Made by a program: the position numbers and the translations under genes. This document shows positions 56,530 through 64,000 of a stretch of DNA of 64,000 nt, one piece after another; the first letter of the stretch is position 1, and each line of letters opens with the position of its first letter. Under the pieces are notes generated by a model. The model made no database searches. It was not told the origin of the DNA and saw nothing but the letters and a program-made list of their open reading frames with translations. This DNA comes from Clostridium_I sp047718555 (lineage in GTDB: Bacteria; Bacillota; Clostridia; Clostridiales; Clostridiaceae), in contig NZ_JBDNRK010000011.1 in assembly GCF_047718555.1 (NCBI RefSeq), positions 1-64,000 of the forward strand, in the 5' to 3' direction.

Positions 56530-57084
56530 TTAACTAAACTTACTAATTGCAGACTCAACAAATCCCTTATACAATTCTCTATTCTTGTCTTTAAAATATG
56601 ATAATATTTTATCACTACAACTTAATTTTTCTTTTTCATTACCAATGTACATAGAATAACTACTCCATTTATAAAATTCTGGTTTTTGGACCATCTTTGC
56701 TCTTACAGGATTTAAATGAATATATCTACTGGCCTCTAATACATAATTATCTTCCTGCATTATTTCTGCATTATACCTATCTTGAAATAAATGTCCTACA
56801 TAATTATATTTGTTATTAAAGTTTCTTGCATAAGACTTATTTATTCGGCTCATTAAATACCATATATGTTTTTCATTTGTTTTTATTTGAAGATGAATAT
56901 GATTTGTCATTAGAGTATACACAATAAGCTCATAACTATTCTCATAATAATCCATAGCTTCTTTCAAGTTTTCCAAATAAACTAAATAATCCTGATCATC
57001 TTTAAATATATCACTTCTCCTATTCCCCCTACAGGTTACATGATACATTGCGTTAGGATACCATAGTAATTTTTTCTTTGGCAT
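56530..57084 (-). CDS. Y1/RAYT family transposase (IS200-like)
   Basis: The REP-associated tyrosine transposase fold is recognised from YHVTCRGNRR, the HUH motif in TNHIHLQI and the helix with RYIHLNPVRAK, which includes the conserved Asn and catalytic-type Tyr region. The 184 residues from ATG at 57084 (GGGGAG site) are complete. Such proteins act on palindromic repeats scattered through the genome. The group II intron starts within about 40 bp upstream, so its native promoter may have been displaced. Confidence 0.85.
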   Translation of the reverse strand: MPKKKLLWYPNAMYHVTCRGNRRSDIFKDDQDYLVYLENLKEAMDYYENSYELIVYTLMTNHIHLQIKTNEKHIWYLMSRINKSYARNFNNKYNYVGHLFQDRYNAEIMQEDNYVLEASRYIHLNPVRAKMVQKPEFYKWSSYSMYIGNEKEKLSCSDKILSYFKDKNRELYKGFVESAISKFS

Positions 57085-57149
57085 TGAATTCTCCCCATTC
57101 ACTTTATTCTTATAGGAAGGTACGAAAAGAAGTCGCTAATTATTAGTGT

Positions 57150-57640
57150 TTCATTGGAAACTGCGTTAGTTACTAGGCGTATCCCCGCTTGAAGCCGCAC
57201 TCTGAGTAATCGGTTTGTAGATTGCATGAGAGTTAAGTACCTAATGGCATTGCTTTACGCAGAAGCAATACTGGGTTAGGGGAAAAATGGAAAGTATAAA
57301 CGTAGAGTTGAACCTTTGTAATCTTCGTCAAAGAAGATAAGCGTACTGCGAAGTAACAAGCTTAATATGGATAGAAAAGATTGAATCGTCCTCCAATCGT
57401 GCAGTAACCCATATATCCATCGGAGTAGAGAAGGATGCTTACCCATTTGAATCTAATATTAGTGGAACTTGGTAAGCCCTTTGTGTTCCTCGAGAGAGGT
57501 AGGGTAATCGTAAGAAAACTACAATACCAGAGAGCAAAGGAGTGTGGAGAAAGCGAATGCCAGTAGGACGAAAGTCCAGGGGAAAGAATAACCTGCTGGA
57601 TAGGGTTTGATAACCCGCTCGAAAGAGGGCAGACTTCCAC
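57150..57640 (+). ncRNA. Group II intron ribozyme domains I-IV, 5' part
   Basis: About 490 bases without a plus-strand ORF and richer in G and C than the surroundings. Short stems such as GGACGAAAGTCC, AAGCAATACTGG-like arms and CTCGAAAGAG fit a folded ribozyme. It ends directly at the reverse transcriptase start, which lies in domain IV. The exact domain borders were not drawn. Confidence 0.7.
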
Positions 57641-58426
57641 ATGGTCATCAACACGAAAAAAAACGTAAAGAAGAATCTTTTTAAGGAGAAACATGTTTTG
57701 AAAACTATTAAAAAATTTAATACGTCGGCTGTTTCTCCACATATACAGGACTGGACGCTAATTAACTGGAAGAAAGTATGTCAATATGTGAAGAAACTTC
57801 GCCAACGGATTTTTCGTGCCGAACAGTTGGGACAGAAAAGAAAAGTAAGAAAGCTTCAAAGACTAATGATTAGAAGTAATGCTAATTTGTTAATGTCAAT
57901 TAAAAGAGTTACACAAAATAACAAAGACAAACGAACTGCTGGTGTTGATGCTGAGATTATACTCACTTCAAGTGACAGATTGAGATTATATAACCTTCTC
58001 AAGGGGTATAATATTAAATATATTATACCTAAGCCAGCAAAAAGATTATACATACCCAAGAAAAATGGTAAAATGCGTCCTTTAGGAATACCGGTCATAA
58101 AAGATAGGATATTTCAAAATATTGTTAAAAATGCTTTGGAGCCACAATGGGAAGCGAGATTTGGACCTTCTTCATATGGATTCAGACCTAAGCGAAGCGC
58201 CCAGGATGCTATTGTCAACCTATTCACTAAGCTATCATCTAGGAGTACAAGGCAATAGATATTTGAAGGTGACTTCAAGGGATGTTTTGATAATCTCAAT
58301 CATCAATATATTATGGATAGTTTAACGGGATTCCCTGCTAAAGAAACTATATATAAATGGTTAAAAGCAGGATATGTTGATAATAACTCATTTAATAATA
58401 CAGATTCTGGCACTCCTCAAGGTGGT
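57641..58426 (+). pseudogene. ltrA: Intron-encoded reverse transcriptase, N-terminal part
   Basis: The N-terminal and first RT motifs are present: RVTQNNKDKRTAGVD, then IPKKNGKMRPLGIPVIKDR and GPSSYGFRPKRSAQDA. A TAG at 58256-58258 replaces the Trp expected in the sequence RQ(W)IFEGDFKGCFD, so the frame stops before the catalytic Asp. The frame then stays open to TPQGG at 58426, where the trio element is inserted exactly between codons. Confidence 0.88.
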
Positions 58427-58535
58427 TTATGCAAAGCTTCGCATAATCCGCCTTATGCAAAGAAAGTAATTATGCAAAGTAAACTTTGAAATATCGCATA
58501 CTTACTGACTCTCTTTTTGGTTTACTTTGCATAAT
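58427..58535. repeat. Left end of the RIT element
   Basis: CCTTATGCAAAG (58451-58462), six bases, then ATTATGCAAAGTAAAC (58469-58484), and an inverse copy GGTTTACTTTGCATAAT at 58519-58535. A further TTATGC/GCATAA hairpin (58427-58446) lies at the edge. The core TTATGCAAAG thus occurs several times, likely recombinase binding sites. Confidence 0.85.
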
Positions 58536-58589
58536 CTTCGTCAATGATAATAGAGTGAAAACTCAAAATTATTGAAGGAGGTATTTCTT

Positions 58590-59826
58590 TTGAAAAAGAA
58601 ACCACTTAATGAATTATTACAGGACTTAGAGCAGGAACTGCTACGATTAGGCTACACAGAGGGTTCTATGAAATTTTATCATAACCGCTGGGAAAAAATC
58701 ATAAAATTCGCAGAAGAGCGTAATGAGACTTATTACTCAGAACAACTGGGGATAGACTTTGTTGAGAAACATTTTCAGATTTTTAAAAAGGATTTCGATA
58801 AAACCTTGTGCCAGAAAGATACTCAAGAACTTCGCATCATCAGAATGATTGGAGATTTCCAACTCCATAATACCGTTTTAAGGCGATACTATAAACACAA
58901 ACAACTTTTGATTGACCCTTACTATATGAAGTATAAGTAGTAATTTCAAAAATCACTGCAAATCCAAAGATTACTCAAAGGTGACTGTTGATCACTACGT
59001 AAATCAAGCAGAGCGATTTATGGATTACTTGCTTTCGCAAGGCATATATGATTGTCGTAATATGAGTCTCTCAATTATTCATGGCTATATCAAAACATTA
59101 GCTGGATATACTTACAAAACTGTGGAACAGAATATCTGCTCTATCCGTGCATTTTTAAGATATCTTCTGGAACAGGACATTTTAAAAACTGATTTAGCTG
59201 CAAAAACACCAATGGTTCAAGCCCGTAAACAGACAAGAATTCCCTCTGTGTGGACAAAGGAAGAACTAAGCGCACTTATAGGTGCTATTGACCGTGGTAG
59301 TCCAAAAGGGAAAAGGGATTATGCCATTATCCTTCTAGCTTGTATGTTGGGACTTAGGGTTACTGATATCAAGAACCTGACTTTTGACTGCTTTCACTGA
59401 GAAGAAAAAAGGCTGATATTTACCCAGTCCAAGACAAGAGAAACAGTTATACTCCCAATTCGATCCGAATTGGGATGGGCTGTCATTGATTATCTGAAAT
59501 ATGGTAGACCGAAGGTTGATTCATCCATCATATTTGTAAGGCATATGGCGCCATTCCTACCTTTTTCAGAAGGAGACCACTTAGCTCAACTAATACAAAA
59601 TTATATGAGAACAGCGCATCTGCCTACGTTGAAAAAGCGTCGTGGTATGCACTCTCTCCGCCATACGGCTACATCGAAAATGCTTGAGCAGGGCACATCT
59701 CTAGTAGTCATTTCAGATATCCTTGGTTATACAGATACTGACTCAACATCAGTTTATTTGAAAGTGGATGTAGCTAAACTGAAGGAATGTTGCCTGGATA
59801 CTGCGGAGGTAAGTGCCCATGAGTAA
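58590..59826 (+). pseudogene. First tyrosine recombinase of the trio, broken
   Basis: The gene has a frameshift near 58935 (after LIDPYYMK) and a TGA at 59398-59400 where Trp is expected (CFH(W)EEKRLIF). Read through, it has SAM-like core-binding and catalytic domains with Arg in GLRVTDI, HSLRHTA and the Tyr in SVYLKV. The usual second His position reads LGYTD. The TTG start at 58590 has AAGGAGG. It ends with a TAA overlapping the next gene. Confidence 0.85.
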
Positions 59827-60805
59827 TTATATTTTCAAAGGACCATTTGCAGAGAATATAGAAAACCACGTAAAATTAAAACAGGCTATCGGTTATAAGT
59901 ACAATACTGAAGCAGATCATCTATTACGGTTCTCTACATTTACTGCTAAAAAGTATCCTGAAGCAAAAGAGCTTACAAAGGAAATTGTTATGGACTGGTG
60001 CTCGAAAAAGAGTTATGAGGCACAGGCCAATCAGTGTTCAAGAGCTTCTATACTACGGCAGTTTGCTATATATATGGATAGCATAGATATGAATCCATAC
60101 ATAATTCCAAAAGGCTATTTTCAAGTTGAAGAACACTATATTCCATATATTTATACTGTAGATGAATTACAGCGTTTTTTCAATGAGACAGACAAGTGTC
60201 ATTATGTCAACGAATGCCCATATCGACATTTAATTATGCCTGTATTCTTCCGAATGGTTTACTCATGCGGTCTTCGTTCTTCGGAAGCAAGACTCCTTAA
60301 AGTAGAAGATGTAAATCTTGACACAGGGGTACTAACCATTCAGCATTCCAAGAAGGATAACTGTCGTTTTGTTCCAATGTCTGATGAATTAACAAGATGC
60401 TGCCGCGATTACTCCAATAATGTACATATGACGTCAAAGCGAAGCGATTTCTTTTTTCCGGGATTGAATAATAAGCCTATGACTATAGTTAATGTATATC
60501 ATAACTTTCGACGATTCTTATGGAAGGCTGGTATTTCCCATGGAGGTCGCGGCAAAGGACCTCGTGTTCACGACTTCCGCCATACTTTTGCATGCCACTG
60601 TCTTAAACAATGGGTTCTCCAAGGAAAGGATCTTTCGGTTTACCTTCCAGTGTTAAAGACATATATGGGACATGATTCCTTTGAGGAAACTGCATATTAT
60701 CTTAGAATGACTGCTGATGTATTCCCGGATATATCAATTAAGTTGGAAGGAAGCTTTCCTGGTATTATTCCTAAGTTAGAAGGTGCTGACCATGAGACCA
60801 ACTGA
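59819..60805 (+). CDS. Second tyrosine recombinase of the trio
   Basis: This intact integrase-family protein has about 328 residues. Catalytic residues are visible: Arg in CGLRSSEA, Lys in HSKKDNCR, HDFRHTF, the His in MGHDSFE and Tyr in TAYYLRM. The ATG at 59819 overlaps the end of the first gene and has GGAGG upstream; a GTG at 59813 is less well spaced. Confidence 0.9.
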   Translation: MSNYIFKGPFAENIENHVKLKQAIGYKYNTEADHLLRFSTFTAKKYPEAKELTKEIVMDWCSKKSYEAQANQCSRASILRQFAIYMDSIDMNPYIIPKGYFQVEEHYIPYIYTVDELQRFFNETDKCHYVNECPYRHLIMPVFFRMVYSCGLRSSEARLLKVEDVNLDTGVLTIQHSKKDNCRFVPMSDELTRCCRDYSNNVHMTSKRSDFFFPGLNNKPMTIVNVYHNFRRFLWKAGISHGGRGKGPRVHDFRHTFACHCLKQWVLQGKDLSVYLPVLKTYMGHDSFEETAYYLRMTADVFPDISIKLEGSFPGIIPKLEGADHETN

Positions 60806-61805
60806 TTTTGCAATCCACCTTACAGGATTTCTGTCCGAATATCTTCCAAAACAAAAGAATGCAAGTAAGAATACGATAGTATCATACCGAGATACTTTCA
60901 AGCTATTGATTAGATACTGTAATGAGCAGAGAAATATACATGTTGAAAAGCTAAATCTAAGCATGCTAACGCATGAATTGATTATAGGGTTCCTTGAATG
61001 GCTAGAAACAGATAAAAAATGTAGAATTTCTACTAGAAATCAACGCCTTGCGGCTATACATTCCTTTTTTCGCTATGCACAGTACGAGGAACCAGAAGGA
61101 ATTCTTCATTTCCAAAAGGTAATTTCTCTGCCGATTAAAAAGGCACAAAAGTCATCGATACCCCATCTAACACCTGAAGCTATGCAAGTCTTATTATCTC
61201 AGCCAGATAAAACTACTGCAAAAGGACGTAGAGATTTAACGCTTTTAGATATCCTTTATGATTCCGGATGTAGGGTACAGGAACTTGCTGATCTTAGGGT
61301 ACGTGATGTTGTATTGAGCAATCCGGCAGCTCTTATTCTTACTGGAAAAGGAAATAAAATTCGCAGAGTTCCTCTTATGAAAAATACACTTACTTTATTG
61401 GAACACTACATTCAGGAGAATTCCCTTAATAAACTTTGGAAAAGCGATTATCCTTTGTTTACAAACAAACAACATAACAAGCTTTCTAAAGAGGGAATTG
61501 CATATATTATTTCTCAGCATGTACATTCAGCAAGAAGGATCTCAACGATAGTGCCCGAAAAAGTAACACCTCATATGTTTCGGCATAGCAAGGCAATGCA
61601 CCTTCTTCAAGCTGGTGTCAATCTAATATATATACGATATTTCTTAGGTCATGAGGACATCAAAACCACAGAAATCTATGCCAAGTGTGATACCGAATTA
61701 AAACGTCAGGCCATTGAGAACGCATATCCTGATTTAGTTGACAGCAACTTACCTGATTGGAGTGAAGATTCAGCGTTGCTTGATTGGCTTTCCAAGTTAA
61801 AGTAG
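60792..61805 (+). CDS. Third tyrosine recombinase of the trio
   Basis: An intact integrase-family protein of about 337 residues with Arg in SGCRVQEL, Lys in TGKGNKIR, PHMFRHSK, His in LGHEDIK and Tyr in TTEIYAK. The ATG at 60792 overlaps the previous gene by 14 bp, so the trio is translated as a coupled unit. Confidence 0.9.
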   Translation: MRPTDFAIHLTGFLSEYLPKQKNASKNTIVSYRDTFKLLIRYCNEQRNIHVEKLNLSMLTHELIIGFLEWLETDKKCRISTRNQRLAAIHSFFRYAQYEEPEGILHFQKVISLPIKKAQKSSIPHLTPEAMQVLLSQPDKTTAKGRRDLTLLDILYDSGCRVQELADLRVRDVVLSNPAALILTGKGNKIRRVPLMKNTLTLLEHYIQENSLNKLWKSDYPLFTNKQHNKLSKEGIAYIISQHVHSARRISTIVPEKVTPHMFRHSKAMHLLQAGVNLIYIRYFLGHEDIKTTEIYAKCDTELKRQAIENAYPDLVDSNLPDWSEDSALLDWLSKLK

Positions 61806-61811
61806 TCAGAT

Positions 61812-61900
61812 ATTATGCAAAGTAAATCCTACAACAATCCATCTAAATCAGTGCTTAGCTAGGTTTACTTTGCATAATCATCAACTTTGCATAAGGATAG
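61812..61900. repeat. Right end of the RIT element
   Basis: ATTATGCAAAGTAAA (61812-61826) and its inverse GGTTTACTTTGCATAAT (61862-61878), then CTTTGCATAAGG (61885-61896). Read in reverse complement these match the left end in order and spacing, including the six-base gap. Confidence 0.85.
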
Positions 61901-62268
61901 CTTGTCTCACCTCCGCTAGCCAATATAGCACTACATGGTATGGAAGAAGAACTGGGCATTAGATACTATCTCAATAGAGGAAGACGTTATTTAGCTAGGA
62001 ATTCGGTTGGAGTAACAATCTATGCTGATGATTTTGTAGTTGTATGCAAAACAAAAGAAGAAGCCACAAATATGTATGAAAAGCTTAAACCATATCTTGA
62101 TAAAAGAGGATTAAAGCTTGCAGATGATAAAACAAAAGTTACACATATTAGTGAAGGATTTGATTTTCTTGGATTTAATCTGAGACAGTGTAAAACTAAT
62201 AGTAAGATGCAACTACTAATAAAACCATCAAAGGCAAGTGTAAAAAAAGCCAGGGAAACGATATAAGA
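61901..62268 (+). pseudogene. Reverse transcriptase, middle part with YADD
   Basis: The frame resumes LVSPPLANIALHGMEEELG and contains the RT active site IYADDFVVV and FDFLGFNLR. It ends at a TAA (62266-62268) because of a one-base shift near 62264; the frame continues as KNVFTQMLGKSVGDLI after it. Confidence 0.88.
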
Positions 62269-62993
62269 ATGTTTTTACACAAATGCTAGGGAAATCAGTT
62301 GGAGACCTAATTGCAAAGCTGAACCCTATAATTAGGGGCATAGGAAACTACTGGTCAAGTCAAGTTGCAAAGAAGATATTCGAAAATCTGGATATGTATA
62401 TATGGATTAATACAAGAAAGCATTTGAAACATTTACACCACAACAAGCCATTTAAATGGATTTACAGAAAGTACTTCAAAGCTGATCATACGGGCATCAG
62501 CAGAGCTAAATGGATATTGACAGACCCTCATGATAACAAAACTCAGTTATTTAAGATGAGCTGGATACCGATAGTAAGACATGCTGTAGTTAAGTATAAG
62601 AATAGTCCTGATGATGCCAATTTAAAAGAGTATTTTGAGAAAAGAGACAAAAAGGAGTTCATAAGGGATAATGTTTTGAGTAGAAGGAAAATGGCAAAAC
62701 GCAGCAATTATAAGTGTAGAGTATGTAAACAATCATTAGTTGGAGCAGAGCCTTTAAAGATTAATCAAATTGTACCTCGCATATTAGGCGGTGATGAACT
62801 TTATGATAACTTAGAATTGTTACATCAAAGTTGTCAGAAACAACATCAATCACTACTTGTAAAATACGGTGGAGGAAGACATTTAACAGCAATAATAAAA
62901 TACTCCCATAATAATCAAGTAGAACTCAACAGCCAAGAAGGATACAGATTAATGAAAGAGACATTTAAGAAATTTAAATACCAACTTGTTTGA
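62269..62993 (+). pseudogene. Maturase X domain and HNH endonuclease, C-terminal part
   Basis: The maturase region is seen as KLNPIIRGIGNYWSSQV, followed by an HNH-type zinc endonuclease end (YKCRVCKQSL ... LELLHQSCQKQH). Mobility by target-primed reverse transcription uses this domain. An ATG at 62283 gives the longest separate frame, but the natural protein would be continuous with the middle part. Confidence 0.85.
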
Positions 62994-63008
62994 GATAAAA
63001 GATGGCTT

Positions 63009-63042
63009 GAGCCGTATGTTTTGTAAGGAACAAGTACGGTTC
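63009..63042 (+). ncRNA. Group II intron domain V
   Basis: The 34-nt hairpin has lower arms GAGCCGTA and TACGGTTC, a two-base AG bulge, an upper stem TGTTTT/GGAACA and a GTAA tetraloop. This is the catalytic domain V, with the AGC triad at positions 2-4. Domain VI with a candidate branch A follows up to about 63081. The core looks intact although the protein is broken. Confidence 0.92.
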
Positions 63043-63081
63043 TTAGGCGAGAAAGAAGTAGTAATCCTTCCAACTTAGCGG

Positions 63082-63127
63082 GAACGTACATAGATTTATG
63101 TAAATCAAATCTATGTACGTTCTTTTT
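63082..63127 (+). terminator. Perfect 16-bp terminator hairpin after the intron
   Basis: GAACGTACATAGATTT and AAATCTATGTACGTTC are fully complementary with a nine-base loop, then TTTTT. It directly abuts the 3' end of the intron. It may be the remains of the site into which the intron inserted. Confidence 0.85.
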
Positions 63128-63297
63128 ATGTATATATAGCTGGTAATAATGGAAATAATATCATTAAAATATTGTGAGAGGAGTAGAAATATATGAAGAT
63201 TTTAGTTTTACCATAGTGTTAGTATAAAAGTGTAGACACAAAGGAATAGATTTACAGAAGTGATAAAATAAAAATAAGGGAAGGAAAGTGTCTACAG

Positions 63298-63567
63298 ATG
63301 GGAAGAACAGTTAAAAGCTATACAGAAGAATATAAGAACACAATAGTTGAATTATTTAACAATGGGAAAACGTATAAAGAACTTAACAGCGAATATGGAG
63401 TACCAAAAAGTACTATAAGACAGTGGGTAAATAAAGTAGAGAAAAGAAATGATGGAACTGAAGAAAAAGAGAATAATATAAAAGAAATACTTAAAAGAGA
63501 TGCTCTTCTTCAAGAGGAGAATGAAATATTAAAAAAAGCATTGTCCATATTCGCAAAGGCAAAATAG
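63298..63567 (+). CDS. IS3-family transposase OrfA
   Basis: An 89-residue helix-turn-helix protein (KSYTEEYKNTIVELFNNGKT, then YGVPKSTIRQWV) with a C-terminal leucine-zipper stretch (LLQEENEILKKALSIF). It ends TAG shortly after an A7 run (63531-63537), the usual site of -1 frameshifting to make OrfAB. Confidence 0.9.
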   Translation: MGRTVKSYTEEYKNTIVELFNNGKTYKELNSEYGVPKSTIRQWVNKVEKRNDGTEEKENNIKEILKRDALLQEENEILKKALSIFAKAK

Positions 63568-64000
63568 AAGAAATATATAAGTTCATTGATATCTACAAGC
63601 AATATTACTGCAGAAAAATAAAAAAGTACTTCAGCATAAAGATAATGTGTAAAACTCTTGGAATAAGCAGAGCTGCATACTATAAGCATATGCATAGAAA
63701 GCCATCTAAATGGGAGAAAGAAGATAAAATACTGGACAAAAGAATATATCAAGAATATAAGGATTCTAAAGGAATATACGGAGCACCAAAAATTTGCGAA
63801 AAATTGATGAAAAAAGGTTTTAATCCAAGTCTTAAAAGAGTTCAAAGAAGAATGAAGAAGATGAATATAAAATCCATTATAATAAAGAAATGGAAAGCAT
63901 ACAATACCAGCAAAAAAAGAGTAGAGCAAAAAGAAAATCTAATAAAAGAAAACTTTACAGCCAGTACAATAAACGAGAAGTGGCTTACAGATATAACTTA
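63531..64000 (+). CDS. IS3-family transposase OrfB, N-terminal part
   Basis: In the -1 frame from the A7 run the reading is open to the window end. It shows the HTH_21-type ISRAAYYKHMHRKPSKW and YGAPKICEKL segments, and ends KWLTDIT, the first Asp of the DDE integrase core. It is incomplete only because the window stops. Confidence 0.88.

Larger units (their letters stand above)
58427..61900 (+). mobile_element. Recombinase-in-trio (RIT) element
   Basis: Three tandem, overlapping tyrosine recombinase genes lie between terminal inverted repeats of 34 bases (12 + 6-base spacer + 16). It interrupts the intron's RT gene at a codon boundary, and cutting it out rejoins GG to LVSPPLANI in frame. 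The right end carries 4 extra bases and the left end 24 extra bases beyond the matching repeats. No target duplication is obvious. Confidence 0.85.
57119..63081 (+). mobile_element. Group II intron interrupted by a recombinase-in-trio element
   Basis: A plus-strand group II intron: a 5' RNA part with no ORF, a reverse transcriptase/maturase with HNH domain, and domains V-VI at the 3' end. The 5' edge is uncertain (a GTACG at about 57119 is a weak candidate). The 3' edge is near 63081, just before a perfect hairpin. Of about 5.96 kb, 3.47 kb is the inserted trio element, leaving a normal intron size of about 2.5 kb. Confidence 0.85.
63217..64000 (+). mobile_element. IS3-family insertion sequence, left part
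   Basis: A probable left end begins TGTTAGTATAAAAGTGTAGACAC, and the GTGTAGACAC/GTGTCTAC pair is repeated just before orfA. Two overlapping frames encode the transposase. The element runs past the window end, so its right end is not seen. Confidence 0.85.

Noticed and set aside
57362..57742. Minus-strand ORF of 126 residues over the intron 5' region
   Set aside because: It runs antisense to the ribozyme RNA, has no good start context, and its composition (many Ser, Leu, Pro) reflects structured RNA rather than protein.
58572..58589. Upstream TTG start for the first trio recombinase
   Set aside because: It begins inside the AAGGAGG ribosome-binding site; the TTG at 58590 is correctly spaced.

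Overview
The window is low-GC, AT-rich DNA from an endospore-forming, motile Clostridium-type firmicute. The main evidence is a fused FliR-FlhB export protein, a SpoVD-type PASTA penicillin-binding protein in the mra cluster, MraZ, a Mn-dependent pyrophosphatase with CBS domains, and gene order typical of clostridial flagellar operons. Species cannot be fixed from sequence alone. No rRNA, tRNA or CRISPR array was seen.

Layout. (1) 0.1-8.9 kb, minus strand: division and cell-wall cluster mraZ-rsmH-ftsL-spoVD-murE-murF-mraY, headed by a three-box MraZ operator. (2) 9-10.9 kb, plus strand: ychF with a clean sigma-A promoter, then two tiny genes. (3) 11-14.4 kb, minus: a secreted PTP-like phytase-type phosphatase and a Lon-like protease whose ATPase motifs look dead. 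(4) 14.7-19.4 kb, minus: a tightly overlapping five-gene operon (circularly permuted ATP-grasp, alpha-E protein, transglutaminase-like protease, two AstE/aspartoacylase-like proteins of which one lacks its zinc ligands). This is the best candidate for a poorly described pathway, probably peptide ligation and cleavage. (5) 19.8-26.9 kb: an unknown gene, a chemoreceptor, a P-type calcium-type ATPase and a pyrophosphatase. (6) 27-51.6 kb, minus: one long flagellar operon from flgB to flgG, with rod, ring, export apparatus, hook, sigma-D, FlhF/FlhG and a PilZ protein. flgE and fliK both carry internal repeats. (7) 52-53 kb: flagellin with its own sigma-D promoter and terminator.

(8) 53-64 kb: accessory DNA. 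It holds a DUF4317-type gene, an AAA-ATPase/PD-(D/E)XK gene split by a 16-bp tandem duplication, a remnant of an Rpn-type nuclease, a RAYT/Y1 transposase, a group II intron, and the start of an IS3-family element. The intron's reverse transcriptase carries a nonsense codon and a frameshift, and is interrupted exactly at a codon boundary by a three-tyrosine-recombinase (recombinase-in-trio) element.

Two families of dispersed, palindrome-bearing repeats sit between genes. One (about 4.2, 7.4 and 19.6 kb) keeps paired arms whose bases co-vary. The other (window start, 24.9, 37.8 and 38.3 kb) is MITE-like with 18-bp terminal inverted repeats; two partial copies of it bracket fliO.
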